A stretch of 64,000 nt of DNA from Acinetobacter indicus CIP 110367 (GCF_000488255.1 NZ_KI530745.1:620001-684000); one strand, 5' to 3'; counted from the stretch's first letter, positions 18,464 to 27,721 are shown. Notes: generated by a model from the letters alone, not told the origin. A program made the numbers and translations.

Positions 18464-19063
18464 ATGCCGTGTTACTCCATTGATGGTGTGATTCCTGTGG
18501 TGCATCCACAGGCTTATGTGCATCCAACTGCTGTACTTATTGGCGATGTGATTATTGAAGCCGGGGCTTATATTGGCCCATTTGCTGCCTTACGTGCCGA
18601 CTTTGGCCAAATCCTTATTCAGCAAAATGCCAATGTGCAGGATTCCTGTACCGTGCATGGTTTTCCAGACAGCGTGACGCTGGTAGAAGAATATGGCCAT
18701 ATCGGACATGGGGCAATTTTGCATGGCTGCATCATTCGTAAAAACGTACTGGTTGGCATGAATAGCGTGATTCTGGATGAAGCGGAAATTGGTGAAAATA
18801 CCATTATTGGTGCCAACAGTACCGTGAAAGCCAAAGCCCAGATTCCGGCCAATGTCCTGGCACTCGGCAGTCCAGCCAAGGTGGTGCGGCCACTGGAAGA
18901 CAAGGAAATTGCCTGGAAACGTCATGGCACCCAGCAATATATTGAACTGACTGCACGCTGTCTGCAGAGCATGCACGAGGTTGAGCCATTGCCTGAACAA
19001 ACTGCCTCACGCCGTACCTATCGCGATTTTTCCGCCGAGCATGTGATTAAAAAAAACGCTTAA
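18464..19063 (+). CDS. paaY: PaaY, hexapeptide-repeat thioesterase/carbonic-anhydrase-like protein
   Basis: A 199-residue left-handed beta-helix protein of the gamma-carbonic-anhydrase group. Hexapeptide repeats run from ~15 to ~140 ([51 protein letters not shown]), and the metal-binding His residues lie in HGF/GHGA/HGC. PaaY is a thioesterase that removes toxic ring-opened CoA products and assists regulation. It follows paaX after 70 bp containing a small hairpin (GCTTCC / GGAAGC at 18407-18432), with AAAGGA before its start. Because paaI is missing here, PaaY may be the only rescue thioesterase in the locus. Confidence 0.92.
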   Translation: MPCYSIDGVIPVVHPQAYVHPTAVLIGDVIIEAGAYIGPFAALRADFGQILIQQNANVQDSCTVHGFPDSVTLVEEYGHIGHGAILHGCIIRKNVLVGMNSVILDEAEIGENTIIGANSTVKAKAQIPANVLALGSPAKVVRPLEDKEIAWKRHGTQQYIELTARCLQSMHEVEPLPEQTASRRTYRDFSAEHVIKKNA

Positions 19064-19116
19064 GTGAATATAAATAGCAGTGATCCTTAGGTATATCGCA
19101 TTGTTGATCCCATAAA

Positions 19117-19141
19117 AAAGCGCTGAATCCATCAGCGCTTT
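19117..19141. terminator. Bidirectional terminator between paaY and the acyl-CoA ligase gene
   Basis: A 10-bp stem, AAAGCGCTGA / TCAGCGCTTT, with a 5-nt loop lies between two converging genes. A-rich sequence on the left and T-rich on the right let it work in both directions. Confidence 0.8.
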
Positions 19142-19171
19142 GTTCTATCTTATCTCTACATAGACCAATAT

Positions 19172-20806
19172 TTACACGGGCGCTTCCATCAACACCTGAC
19201 CATATTGTTCGCGTAAATCTTTTTTCAGCATTTTGCCGGTCCCGCTGAGCGGAATACTGTCAACAAAAATAACCTTATCGGGAATCTGCCATTTGGCCAC
19301 TTTATCGGCATAATAATCCAGCAGTTCGTTTTCGGTAAGCTGGCTATCCGGCACTTTCATGGCAATCACTACCGGACGTTCATCCCATTTTGGATGGCTG
19401 GCGGCAATCACTGCGGCCATGGCAATTTCCGGATGGCACATGGCCAGATTTTCCAGTTCTACCGATGAAATCCATTCACCACCCGATTTAATCAGGTCTT
19501 TAGAACGGTCGCTAATGTGCAGGAAACCATCACTGTTCAGGCTGGCAATATCGCCGGTATCGAACCAGCCATCACTGGTCAGGGCAGATTCCTCTTTGCC
19601 AAAGTAACGCTCAATAATCCAGTGGCCTTTAATCTGTAAATTGCCGGTGGTCTGGCCATCACGTGGCAGCAAGTCGGTGCCTTTTTCTGCCGAAGCCAGA
19701 CGTAAATCTACCCCAAATGGTGGACGACCTTGAGACAGTCGTAACTGGGTTTTCTCCTCCGGACTGAGCAGTTCATGCTTGGCTTTGAGCTGGTTGGCAG
19801 AACCCAGCGGACTGGTTTCAGTCATGCCCCAGGCATGAATGGTGTCGCAGTTATACTGCTCTTTAAAGGTTTTCAGCATCGCTGGCGGGCAGGCCGAGCC
19901 ACCGACCACATTGCGGTTCATGCTTTCCAGCGTGCTGCCAGACTGTTTGGCTGCGGCCAGTAAACCTTGCCAGATGGTTGGCACACCCAAGGCCACCGTC
20001 ACTTTATAATTATCAATGAGCTGTACCAGACTGGCACCATCCAGCCCTGGTCCCGGCAACACCAGGGTTGAGCCAACCATCGCCGCAGCATATGGCGTGC
20101 CCCAGGCATTGACATGGAACATTGGAACCACCGGCAGCATTACATCTTTGGCCGATAAATTCAGGGAGTCGGGCAGGCTGATGCCATAACTGTGCAGCAA
20201 GGTGGAACGGTGGCTGTAGAGCACGCCTTTTGGATTACCGGTGGTGCCTGAGGTGTAGCACAGGGAACTGGCCATATTTTCATCCAGTTCTGGCCAGTCA
20301 AATGTCTTGGACTGGGCGGCAATCAAATCATCATAAAACTGAACTTCAGGCAATTTTTCCCGGACCGCATCATCCGGTGCATCCAGACAGATAAAATGCT
20401 CCACCTGCGGCAAATGCTGTTTGACCCCGACAATTAGCGGCAGGAAGGTTTTATCAAAAATCACCACCCGGTCCTGGGCATCATTAATAATAAAAATCAG
20501 CTGTTCAGGAAACAGACGCGGGTTAATGGTGTGGCAGACCAGACCACTCCCGGAAATCGCATACCAGCTTTCCAGGTGACGATGATTGTTCCAGGCAATG
20601 GTCGCCACACGGTCACTCTGCTCTAGGCCCAAGGCCTGCAGTGCATTGGCAAAGCGTTTGGCATTCTCTGCCACAGCGGCCCAGTCGGTGCTGCTCATAC
20701 TGCCATCGGTATTTTTTGAAATGATGGGTGTATCGCCATGATAGCGTGCTGCATGTTCAATCAGCGAGCTAATCAATAACGGTTGATACATCATACGTCC
20801 AAGCAT
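19172..20806 (-). CDS. Fatty-acid (AlkK-like) acyl-CoA synthetase
   Basis: A 544-residue AMP-forming ligase that activates carboxylic acids, most likely medium- or long-chain fatty acids, to acyl-CoA. Motifs are SSLCYTSGTTGNPKGVLYSHRS (P-loop), HAWGMTETSPLG, WFDTGDIASLN and the C-terminal catalytic Lys in LSGTGKMLKKDLRE. The N-terminal MMYQPLLISSLIEHAARYHG is typical of AlkK-type enzymes in Acinetobacter and Pseudomonas. AAGGA precedes the start at 7 bp. It converges on the paa cluster but has no recognisable PaaX box, so a link to phenylacetate is unlikely. Exact chain-length preference is not readable. Confidence 0.85.
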   Translation of the reverse strand: MLGRMMYQPLLISSLIEHAARYHGDTPIISKNTDGSMSSTDWAAVAENAKRFANALQALGLEQSDRVATIAWNNHRHLESWYAISGSGLVCHTINPRLFPEQLIFIINDAQDRVVIFDKTFLPLIVGVKQHLPQVEHFICLDAPDDAVREKLPEVQFYDDLIAAQSKTFDWPELDENMASSLCYTSGTTGNPKGVLYSHRSTLLHSYGISLPDSLNLSAKDVMLPVVPMFHVNAWGTPYAAAMVGSTLVLPGPGLDGASLVQLIDNYKVTVALGVPTIWQGLLAAAKQSGSTLESMNRNVVGGSACPPAMLKTFKEQYNCDTIHAWGMTETSPLGSANQLKAKHELLSPEEKTQLRLSQGRPPFGVDLRLASAEKGTDLLPRDGQTTGNLQIKGHWIIERYFGKEESALTSDGWFDTGDIASLNSDGFLHISDRSKDLIKSGGEWISSVELENLAMCHPEIAMAAVIAASHPKWDERPVVIAMKVPDSQLTENELLDYYADKVAKWQIPDKVIFVDSIPLSGTGKMLKKDLREQYGQVLMEAPV

Positions 20807-21174
20807 GTTGATATCCTTATTCCATTTTTTTGTTTAAATAATGTCTTGTTTCTTGACTACTTTTCCGAGGCATCATTGCCGAAAAAGGCTGTTTTTTTAA
20901 TCCTAAACACTTGCGTGATGAAATCAAGAGGGGATTACAAAAAATCTGTTTTGTACCACTTTTAAACCAAAAAATGCGCTAGCTATTTGAATATAGAGTA
21001 AAAGCTTCAATAAGTATGATGAATGAAGTTCAAAAGAAGCCATTGAAATAACATTTGATCTTTTTAAAAAATGTGTTAAAAAATGAGTATAACCAATTTT
21101 GGTTATGCTTGTTTCAGGATGAAATAAGCGGTAAGAAGCTGAATGAAAAAATAATCAAAAATAGGAGTGTTAGG
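20807..21174. other. Intergenic region with an 18-bp inverted repeat
   Basis: This AT-rich 368-bp gap separates the divergent acyl-CoA ligase and a 36-codon gene. At 21089-21106 it holds an inverted repeat, ATAACCAA-TT-TTGGTTAT, a possible operator or promoter element about 70 bp before the small gene. No other gene is visible. Confidence 0.45.
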
Positions 21175-21285
21175 ATGCTTCAATTATTAAAAAACTTTTT
21201 CTGTTTACATATTTATGAATATGAGCAAATGGAGGAAATTGGTGCGCATATTGAGTGTCGTAAGTGTGGGGCCAATAAATCATAG
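21175..21285 (+). CDS. 36-residue small Cys/His protein, uncharacterised
   Basis: A short gene (MLQLLKNFFCLHIYEYEQMEEIGAHIECRKCGANKS) with a ribosome site (TAGGAGTGTTAGG) before its ATG and a strong terminator 24 bp after its stop. The residues C-x-H ... H-x-x-C-x-x-C could bind one zinc ion, as in small ribbon-type phage or host proteins. I do not recognise the family. An in-frame TTG at 21055 would lengthen it to 76 residues, but that start lacks a ribosome site and would run through the inverted repeat. Confidence 0.5.
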   Translation: MLQLLKNFFCLHIYEYEQMEEIGAHIECRKCGANKS

Positions 21286-21308
21286 AGGGGATCAAACCGG
21301 ATTCAAAA

Positions 21309-21336
21309 AAGAAGTGGGCTAGACTCACTTCTTTTT
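21309..21336 (+). terminator. Rho-independent terminator of the 36-codon gene
   Basis: An 8-bp stem, AAGAAGTG / CACTTCTT, is followed by a T run and lies shortly after the stop of the small Cys/His gene. Its presence supports that gene being real and separately transcribed. Confidence 0.75.
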
Positions 21337-21456
21337 GTTTATACGCTGCATTAACATCCGCGCAGGCTCATCTCAGCCGTTAAATAAATCTCATTCCAAG
21401 CTGCTTTATTTACTGCCGTTTCAGGCTAAAATCCTGACATCTCTCTATAACTGAAT

Positions 21457-21672
21457 ATGCATATGGCCAAAGATTTTAATGCCCCGACCTATATTGTAGA
21501 TGATCAGCTCAGCGATACCTTGGCCTGGCTGTGTCAGCATCAGGACTGTTTTGATGCCTTCCATTTTGATGTCATCCAGCAGGAACTCACGGTTTATCAT
21601 GCCAATGGTGCCGATCTGATTAAACCGGGTATGTATCTGAATGCCAATTATGGCCTGTTAATTACCTCATAA
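21457..21672 (+). CDS. Conserved-looking 71-residue hypothetical protein
   Basis: A small acidic protein (MHMAKDFNAPTYIVDDQLSDTLAWL...). No signal peptide, membrane helix or known motif is visible. Codon use resembles neighbouring core genes, and it ends at a terminator shared with the converging bioB. The start could be 21457 or the second Met at 21463. I do not recognise a function. Confidence 0.6.
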   Translation: MHMAKDFNAPTYIVDDQLSDTLAWLCQHQDCFDAFHFDVIQQELTVYHANGADLIKPGMYLNANYGLLITS

Positions 21673-21702
21673 AAAAAAGCCCATCCAGAAGATGGGCTTT
21701 TT
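21671..21702. terminator. Bidirectional terminator between the 71-residue gene and bioB
   Basis: The stem GCCCATC / GATGGGC with a 5-nt loop is flanked by a run of A on the left and a run of T on the right, between converging genes. Confidence 0.85.
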
Positions 21703-21715
21703 CGTGTGATGCGGA

Positions 21716-22717
21716 TTAAACCGCCATCGCATCTACCGACAGTTCCTGAACGGTCGGTTTGGCTTTTTCCGCCACCAGTCCCAGTTTCTGGAACAGTTGA
21801 CGGTCTTTACCTTCACCGGCATTTGGGGTGGTTAGCAGCTTTTCACCCGAGAACAGTGAGTTGGCACCGGCCATAAAAGCCAGGGCCTGATCTGAATCAG
21901 ATAAAGATTCACGACCGGCAGACAGGCGGATATAACTGGTTGGCATGATAATGCGCGCCACGGCAATGGTACGAATCCATTCGGTGACATCGAGTTTTTC
22001 TACATCGGCCAGTGGCGTCCCTTCAATTGGTACCAGCATGTTAATCGGTACAGATTCCGGATGAATCGGCAAGGTGGCCAGTTCATGTAACAGGCCAATC
22101 CGGTCCTGAGTATCTTCACCTAAACCGACAATACCGCCGCTACAGACTTTCATGCCGGCATTACGCACATGCTCTAGGGTATTTAAACGGTCATCGAAGC
22201 TGCGGGTACTAATAATATTGGCATAGTATTCGCGCGAAGTATCGAGGTTATGGTTGTAATAATCCAGGCCGGCATCTTTCAGGCGTTCTGCCTGAGACTG
22301 GTTCAGCATACCCAGCGTCATACAGGTTTCCAGACCCAGCGCTTTTACTTCACGCACCATTTCCAGCACATAAGGCATATCGCGTTCATGGGGATTGCGC
22401 CACGCTGCGCCCATACAAAAACGTGAAGAACCTGATTCCAGCGCTTCCTTGGCTTCCTGAATCACTTTTTCAACGGCAATACGTTTTTCAGCTTCCAGCT
22501 GTGAATCATAATGAGCCGATTGAGAGCAGTATTTGCAGTCTTCCGGGCATTTACCGGTTTTAATCGAGAGTAAGGTACTCACCTGAATGGTATTGGCAGC
22601 AAAATGCTCACGATGTACACGCTGCGCCTCAAAAACCAAATCTAAAAACGGTTGCTGATAAAGTGCCTCAATTTCTTCACGAGACCAATCATTACGTACC
22701 GGACGCATACTGCTCAT
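21716..22717 (-). CDS. bioB: Biotin synthase
   Basis: A 333-residue radical-SAM enzyme that inserts sulfur into dethiobiotin. The radical-SAM cluster motif is Cys57-x3-Cys61-x2-Cys64 ([13 protein letters not shown]). Residues expected for the auxiliary [2Fe-2S] cluster follow: the Cys in [15 protein letters not shown], the Cys in [12 protein letters not shown], the Cys in [12 protein letters not shown], and the Arg in [11 protein letters not shown]. It is monocistronic here, without the other bio genes. No BirA-type operator was identified upstream. Confidence 0.96.
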   Translation of the reverse strand: MSSMRPVRNDWSREEIEALYQQPFLDLVFEAQRVHREHFAANTIQVSTLLSIKTGKCPEDCKYCSQSAHYDSQLEAEKRIAVEKVIQEAKEALESGSSRFCMGAAWRNPHERDMPYVLEMVREVKALGLETCMTLGMLNQSQAERLKDAGLDYYNHNLDTSREYYANIISTRSFDDRLNTLEHVRNAGMKVCSGGIVGLGEDTQDRIGLLHELATLPIHPESVPINMLVPIEGTPLADVEKLDVTEWIRTIAVARIIMPTSYIRLSAGRESLSDSDQALAFMAGANSLFSGEKLLTTPNAGEGKDRQLFQKLGLVAEKAKPTVQELSVDAMAV

Positions 22718-22807
22718 AAGTCTGTCCCTAATTATCCATATTTTGCATACTACATATTAAGCAAAAGCGGCAGGCGCTTCATTAGCAAAATATGACGTAA
22801 TCCAAAA

Positions 22808-22834
22808 ACAAAGTCCACCTGAAGTGGACTTTGT
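22808..22834 (-). terminator. Terminator of the Gln-rich small gene
   Basis: An 11-bp perfect stem, ACAAAGTCCAC / GTGGACTTTGT, with loop CTGAA. On the minus strand it is followed by TTTTTGG. It sits downstream of the Gln-rich gene and upstream of bioB. Confidence 0.8.
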
Positions 22835-22860
22835 TGAGTGAGGGAACATGAACTTCAGCA

Positions 22861-23076
22861 TTATTCACGATGATTGCCGTGCATGTTCTGGTTTTGCAGA
22901 TCGGCACGGTGCTGTTTATTCAGCATCCGGTCATCCTGTTCATGCTGGTTGTTTTTAGGGCTATCAATAGGCCCTTGGGGTTGCTGCTGTTGCTGTTTTA
23001 AATGTTCAGTTTGTTGTTCAAGTTGCTGCTTTTGCTGTTGTTTCTGCTGCTGTTGGTTTTTATGATGCGTTTGCAT
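22861..23076 (-). CDS. Gln-rich, low-complexity 71-residue protein
   Basis: A hydrophilic protein that starts MQTHHKNQQQQKQQQKQQLEQQ and is built largely of Gln, Lys, His and Asn, with no membrane segment or recognised domain. The start at 23076 has an excellent ribosome site (AGGAGGAATTTATC), and a clear terminator follows, so it is likely expressed despite its simple sequence. The CAG/CAA-rich codons may change length by slippage. Similar small Gln-rich proteins occur in Acinetobacter, but no role is known to me. Confidence 0.6.
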   Translation of the reverse strand: MQTHHKNQQQQKQQQKQQLEQQTEHLKQQQQQPQGPIDSPKNNQHEQDDRMLNKQHRADLQNQNMHGNHRE

Positions 23077-23196
23077 GATAAATTCCTCCTGATGACAACA
23101 TCTTTTCTGTTGGATTCCTCTATTGAGCCACAATTCAGTATCACGCGCTGTAGGGCTTGTGTGGGGATCTGTGAGCTCAGGTAAAGAAATGAAAAA

Positions 23197-24291
23197 TTAT
23201 GCAGATTTGGTCAACTGCTCCTGAATGGCCCAGTCAATATGCACATTCACCACCTCATCATGCAGCGTTTTGGCCTGTTGTAGCTGGGCAATAATATCTG
23301 CGGAATAAGGTGCATTGCCCAGACCAATCGCAATATTGCGTTTAAAACTCTGATAACCGGTCCGTCTGAGCGGACTGCCTTCGGTGCAGGCCAAAAAGGT
23401 GGCTTCATCCCATTGCCAGAGCTCCAGCAGGCTCATCCGGTCTAGCCCATGACGCGGGGCAAAATCATCCAGCGGAGTCAGCTGGGCAAAACTGTTCCAG
23501 GGGCAAATTAACTGGCAGTCATCACAGCCAAAAACCCGGTTGCCAATCGGCCGGCGCAAATCTTCAGGAATAATTCCCTTATATTCAATGGTTAAATAGG
23601 CAATACATTTACCAGCATCCAGCACGTAGGGCTCGACAATGGCTTTGGTCGGGCAGATGTCGATACAGGCGCTACAGGAACCGCAGTGCGCCGTGGCCGG
23701 TTCATCAAACGGCAACTCAAGCGAGCTAAACAGCTCACCTAATACAAAGAATGAGCCGGATTTTTTATGAATCAGCAGGGTATGTTTACCGGTCCAGCCC
23801 ATGCCGGCACTTTCGGCCAGCGATTTTTCAAAGATGGGGGCTGAATCGGCAAAAGGGCGCGATTCAAAATCACCAACTTTGTCCCGAATCAGGCTGGCCA
23901 GAGTTTTAAGACGACCGCGCATGACTTTATGATAATCGCGGCCGCGGGCATAACGCGCAATAATGGCGCTATTGGGTGCATCTGGCACGTGTCGTGGCGC
24001 AGGCCGATCGACCAGATAATTCATGCGCACACAAATAATGCTTTTGGTGCCCGGCACCAGTAAGGCCGGGTTGGCACGTTTCTCCAGATTTTCGCCCAGA
24101 AAATGCATATCTGCCTGATAACCTTGCGCTAAATAGGCTTCCAAACGGGGTAATTCTGCTTGAGCATCGGGCCGGGCAATGACACAATCAGCAAAGCCCA
24201 GTGCTAAAGCCTGCGCTTTAATCCATGCTTTTAACTGGACGGGATCAAGTTGATTGACCGGAATATTCTGCATGGCAGGCGATGAGTTCAT
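23197..24291 (-). CDS. queG: Epoxyqueuosine reductase QueG
   Basis: A ~364-residue iron-sulfur, cobalamin-dependent enzyme that performs the last step of queuosine synthesis in tRNA. Two [4Fe-4S] cluster motifs are visible: CGSCSACIDICP and, later, CDDCQLICPWN, where the expected fourth ligand lies in the first motif. The N-terminal region contains RYARGRDYHKVMRGRLKTL. The ATG at 24291 is chosen; an extension to 24324 would overlap the divergent nnrD gene and has no better ribosome site. The two genes are head to head with about 23 bp between their starts. Confidence 0.92.
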   Translation of the reverse strand: MNSSPAMQNIPVNQLDPVQLKAWIKAQALALGFADCVIARPDAQAELPRLEAYLAQGYQADMHFLGENLEKRANPALLVPGTKSIICVRMNYLVDRPAPRHVPDAPNSAIIARYARGRDYHKVMRGRLKTLASLIRDKVGDFESRPFADSAPIFEKSLAESAGMGWTGKHTLLIHKKSGSFFVLGELFSSLELPFDEPATAHCGSCSACIDICPTKAIVEPYVLDAGKCIAYLTIEYKGIIPEDLRRPIGNRVFGCDDCQLICPWNSFAQLTPLDDFAPRHGLDRMSLLELWQWDEATFLACTEGSPLRRTGYQSFKRNIAIGLGNAPYSADIIAQLQQAKTLHDEVVNVHIDWAIQEQLTKSA

Positions 24292-24314
24292 AATGACAAA
24301 ACAAGGGAAAAACA

Positions 24315-25772
24315 ATGCATCCACAAGTTTATCATAGCCGTGATATTCAAGGATGGGAGCAGCGCTGGTTTGCTCGGCAAAACTCGTCTTATGGCCTGAT
24401 GCAGCAGGTGGCCTGGTCGATTGCCCAGCGCATCATTCCCGTTTTACAGCAGTACGACTATCAATATGTAGCCGTTTGCTGCGGGCAGGGCAATAATGCC
24501 GGGGATGGCTATCTGCTGGCTAAATATTTACAGCAGGCCGGTTTTCAGGTGCATATTTATGCGGCTGAATTGTGTTCCTCGCCTGATTTGCAGCAGGCTG
24601 AACACGAGGCCCGAGCGGCTGGCCTGGATATTCAATCCGGCTTTCAGTTTCAGCAGTCTTATGAGGTCTATATCGATGCGCTGTTTGGGATTGGCCTGAA
24701 TCGTGAACTGAGCGCTGAGTGGCAACAGATTATTCATCAGATGAATCAGCAACGTGGCTTGAAAGTCGCAATTGATATTCCAAGTGGCTTGGATGCCAAT
24801 TGCGGTCAGCCTTTACCCTGTGCAATTCAGGCCGATTTGACCTATAGCGTATTGGGTTTAAAAGCTGGACTCTTTACCGGTAAGGGCAAAGCCTACGCCG
24901 GACAGGTGGAAGTGATTGCTGCCATTCCTCCCGATGCCGAATTACATGCCATCGCCCAATTGGTACCCACCCAGATTCAGCTGCCACCACGACAGGCTTT
25001 TGGTCATAAAGGCAGTTATGGGCATGTGCTAGTGGTCGGCGGTCATGCTGATATGGGTGGCGCGGTAATAATGGCGGCGGAAGCAGCGTTTGCGGCCGGT
25101 TGTGGCAAAGTGACCGTGGTTTGTGATGCCAAACATCATACGGCTATTTTAAGTCGCGCTCCGAATATCATGCTGCGCGATATTAACACTCTGCAGGATG
25201 ATGCCATTGAACAGCTGCTACAGCAGGTCGATGCCATCTGTTTTGGTATGGGACTTGGACGTGATGACTGGGCTGCCCGTCAATATGCACGATGGTTGCC
25301 GAAACTGTTACAGGCTGAACTGGAACGGGTACTCGATGCCGATGCCTTATGGTTTCTGGCCGCACATCCGCAGCAGTTACCTGAAGGTAGTTATTTAACG
25401 CCACATCCGGGTGAGGCGGCGAAACTTTTAGGCCTAACGACAATGGAAGTTGAGCAGAACCGCTTACAGGCTATTCAGGAATTACAGGCTCGTTATGGCG
25501 GCCAGTGGGTGCTTAAAGGCGCGGGCAGCCTGATTCTGGAAGATCAGCTCTGGCTATGTACTGCCGGCAATGCCGGAATGGGCACAGGTGGCATGGGCGA
25601 TGTCCTGTCCGGCATGATCGCCAGTTTAAAAGCGCAATATCATACTGAACTCAGTTTACATGAGATTGTCACTTTACATGCGCAAGCTGGAGATGTACTG
25701 GCGGAATCCGGTATGCGCGGACTTCAGGCACAGCAGATGAATCAGGCCATTTATCAGGTCGTGAACAGGTGA
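24315..25772 (+). CDS. nnrD: Bifunctional NAD(P)H-hydrate epimerase / ADP-dependent dehydratase
   Basis: A 485-residue fusion that repairs damaged NAD(P)H hydrates. Residues 1-210 are the YjeF_N epimerase domain (GQGNNAGDGYLLAKYLQQAGF; catalytic Asp in YIDALFGIGLNREL). Residues 220-485 are the ribokinase-like dehydratase domain (FGHKGSYGHVLVVGG, TPHPGEAAKLLG, and the nucleotide site GNAGMGTGGMGDVLSGMIAS). It corresponds to E. coli YjeF/Nnr. AAGGGA precedes the ATG at 24315. acyP follows after 3 bp and is probably co-transcribed. Confidence 0.94.
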   Translation: MHPQVYHSRDIQGWEQRWFARQNSSYGLMQQVAWSIAQRIIPVLQQYDYQYVAVCCGQGNNAGDGYLLAKYLQQAGFQVHIYAAELCSSPDLQQAEHEARAAGLDIQSGFQFQQSYEVYIDALFGIGLNRELSAEWQQIIHQMNQQRGLKVAIDIPSGLDANCGQPLPCAIQADLTYSVLGLKAGLFTGKGKAYAGQVEVIAAIPPDAELHAIAQLVPTQIQLPPRQAFGHKGSYGHVLVVGGHADMGGAVIMAAEAAFAAGCGKVTVVCDAKHHTAILSRAPNIMLRDINTLQDDAIEQLLQQVDAICFGMGLGRDDWAARQYARWLPKLLQAELERVLDADALWFLAAHPQQLPEGSYLTPHPGEAAKLLGLTTMEVEQNRLQAIQELQARYGGQWVLKGAGSLILEDQLWLCTAGNAGMGTGGMGDVLSGMIASLKAQYHTELSLHEIVTLHAQAGDVLAESGMRGLQAQQMNQAIYQVVNR

Positions 25773-25775
25773 GAG

Positions 25776-26051
25776 ATGCAAGCACTTAAAATTATTATTC
25801 AGGGAAATGTGCAGGGCGTGGGGTATCGCCGCTGGTTTGAAAAGCAGGCGCAAGAACTGCAGCTAACCGGCTATGTCAAAAATCTGGACAATGGTGATGT
25901 CGAAGCAGAAATTATTGGCGAGGAAATGCAGATTCAGGAAATTCTGAAACGCAGTCTGGTTGGACCATTGCGGGCACAGGTCACTAAAATTGAGCGCATC
26001 CCGTTTGATCCGGCAGAACGTGAATACACCCATTTCCAGATGATCCGTTAA
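25776..26051 (+). CDS. acyP: Acylphosphatase
   Basis: A 91-residue acylphosphatase that hydrolyses acyl-phosphates. The phosphate-binding loop GNVQGVGYRRWFEKQA contains the catalytic Arg, and the catalytic Asn is in YVKNLDNGDVEAE. It follows nnrD by 3 bp and has GAGAG as ribosome site. Confidence 0.95.
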   Translation: MQALKIIIQGNVQGVGYRRWFEKQAQELQLTGYVKNLDNGDVEAEIIGEEMQIQEILKRSLVGPLRAQVTKIERIPFDPAEREYTHFQMIR

Positions 26052-26103
26052 GTAGAAACTCCCGATTTGGACATCCCCTCACCGGGATCAAGATGGCTTC
26101 CAG

Positions 26104-26649
26104 TTAGCGCCGTCTGCTGCTAGAACGGCTACGGCCGCGCGCCATACCACCCAGGGCATTCAGTAGCGCCATTTTGCTCATACTGCCGGAGGCGTGGGCA
26201 TGGCAGATGGCAGCGGCCAGCGCATCAGCTGCATCAGCTTGCGGTTTAATGCTTAAATTTAACAGCTTCATCACCATCATCTGCACCTGTTCTTTATCAG
26301 CTGCCCCATAGCCGACCACAGACTGCTTGATTTGGCGGGCGGTATATTCCGCCACCTGTAAATCCAGATTGGTCAGTGCGGCAATGGCAGCACCACGCGC
26401 TTGACCCAGTTTCAGTGCCGAGTCCGGGTTTTGCGCCATAAAAACCTGTTCAACTGCGGCCTCAGTCGGGCCATGAAATTTTACAATCCGGTCAATACCA
26501 CCAAAAATACGTTTCAGGCGTTCAGGCATTTCCGTGGTTTCGGTCCGAATGGTGCCGGCATCTACAAAACGCAATTTTGAGCCATCACGCTCAATAATGC
26601 CGTAACCGGTAAGCCGGGAACCGGGATCGATACCAATAATCAGTGACAT
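26104..26649 (-). CDS. ruvC: Holliday-junction resolvase RuvC
   Basis: A 181-residue endonuclease that resolves Holliday junctions with RuvAB. The catalytic acids are visible: Asp in [14 protein letters not shown], Glu in [23 protein letters not shown], and Asp residues in [17 protein letters not shown]. The C-terminus has an extra basic Ser/Arg tail ([11 protein letters not shown]), longer than in E. coli RuvC. ruvA and ruvB are not adjacent. Confidence 0.95.
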   Translation of the reverse strand: MSLIIGIDPGSRLTGYGIIERDGSKLRFVDAGTIRTETTEMPERLKRIFGGIDRIVKFHGPTEAAVEQVFMAQNPDSALKLGQARGAAIAALTNLDLQVAEYTARQIKQSVVGYGAADKEQVQMMVMKLLNLSIKPQADAADALAAAICHAHASGSMSKMALLNALGGMARGRSRSSSRRR

Positions 26650-27131
26650 GCCAAGCCTTAAAAAATTACATCAAAATGAATTATATGATTTTACAGCGGT
26701 ATTGTGTGAGGGAATTTGCAGCAACCGGTGCGGATACTCAAGACTATCAACAATGCTTCAAACTCGCTGGAGCTGCTATTAAAAATAGCAGGGACAATAT
26801 ATAGGTTATCTTGGTAAAAAAGGCTGCATCTTCATTTTGGCTTAAGTTTCGGGGTTTATACTGTACATCTACAGTCAAAAGCCGTGCAGTACAGTGGCCG
26901 CGGCAGTGTTTATCGGGCTGTGGCTGCTGCTCGTGTATGCGACTTATGTTTATTTTTATCGTGCTACAGCATAAAGCTCAGGTCTGTCATTGAAAATATT
27001 AATGACAGGCCTGCACTTTAAAAATAGAATAATGCCCATATTGTTACATAAGCGTGTCAAAAAAAGCTTGATGCTGATTAAGCAGTTGATGCCTGCACTC
27101 TATTTATTTTGTTGAGATTAGATTAATTTTC
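26650..27131. other. Intergenic region with two hairpins and a possible decayed small membrane gene
   Basis: Across 482 bp between the divergent ruvC and fxsA no gene is secure. Hairpin 1 is TGCTATT-AAA-AATAGCA at 26774-26790. From about 26838 to 26974 one frame encodes a likely membrane helix (VFIGLWLLLVYATYVYFYRATA) but has no ATG, only GTG at 26894 or 26906. A 13-bp hairpin (CAGGTCTGTCATT / AATGACAGGCCTG, one G-U pair) at 26978-27012 follows its stop. This could be a frameshifted or non-ATG small gene with its own terminator, or chance. Confidence 0.35.
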
Positions 27132-27707
27132 ATGAAATTATTTCTTATTATTCTGGCTGGTTTAATTCTGGAAGTATTCGTCTGGATCGGCGTGGGTGAC
27201 CTGGTCGGTAGCATGTGGTACGTGTTCTTCTGGTTTATTGCCGCCTTCTTTATTGGTATGAATCTGATCCGTAAGTATTCTGCGGGCATCATGCCACAAA
27301 TGCAGCAGATGCAGATGGGACAAATGAGTGCAGATCCGGCATTAAGCAATAACTTGCCTAAAATCTTTGCAGGTTTCCTGCTGTTGATTCCAGGTCTGAT
27401 CACCGATGTGCTGGCTGTGCTGATTATGATTCCGGGCGTACAAAATGCCTTTAAAGCGGCCATGATGAAAGCGATGATGAAACGTCAGCAAGCCATGATG
27501 AACCAGATGATGGGGGGCATGATGGGCGATATGAATGGCATGGGTGGTGGTGCACAAGGCCAGAATCCGTTCGCCGATCTGATGCGTCAGATGCAGGACA
27601 TGCAAAACCAGCAGGCGGGCCGCGACTCGACTATTATTGATGGTGAAGCGCGCGAAGTGACGCCAGAAGCAAAAAAAATTGAAATGAAAGATGTGAATAA
27701 ACACTAA
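27132..27707 (+). CDS. fxsA: FxsA-family membrane protein
   Basis: A 191-residue cytoplasmic-membrane protein of the FxsA family, named for suppression of F-plasmid exclusion of phage T7. About three membrane helices lie in residues 1-55 and 75-105 (LFLIILAGLILEVFVWIGVGDLVG, VFFWFIAAFFIGMNLIRKYS, FAGFLLLIPGLITDVLAVLIMIPGVQ). The C-terminal ~85 residues are a Met/Gln-rich hydrophilic tail (MMKAMMKRQQAMMNQMMGGMMGD...), longer than in E. coli FxsA. Its physiological role is unclear. Confidence 0.88.
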   Translation: MKLFLIILAGLILEVFVWIGVGDLVGSMWYVFFWFIAAFFIGMNLIRKYSAGIMPQMQQMQMGQMSADPALSNNLPKIFAGFLLLIPGLITDVLAVLIMIPGVQNAFKAAMMKAMMKRQQAMMNQMMGGMMGDMNGMGGGAQGQNPFADLMRQMQDMQNQQAGRDSTIIDGEAREVTPEAKKIEMKDVNKH

Positions 27708-27721
27708 GCCATCTTTATTTG

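Noticed and set aside
24291..24324. Extension of queG to 24324
   Set aside because: The added residues would overlap the nnrD start and have no better ribosome site.
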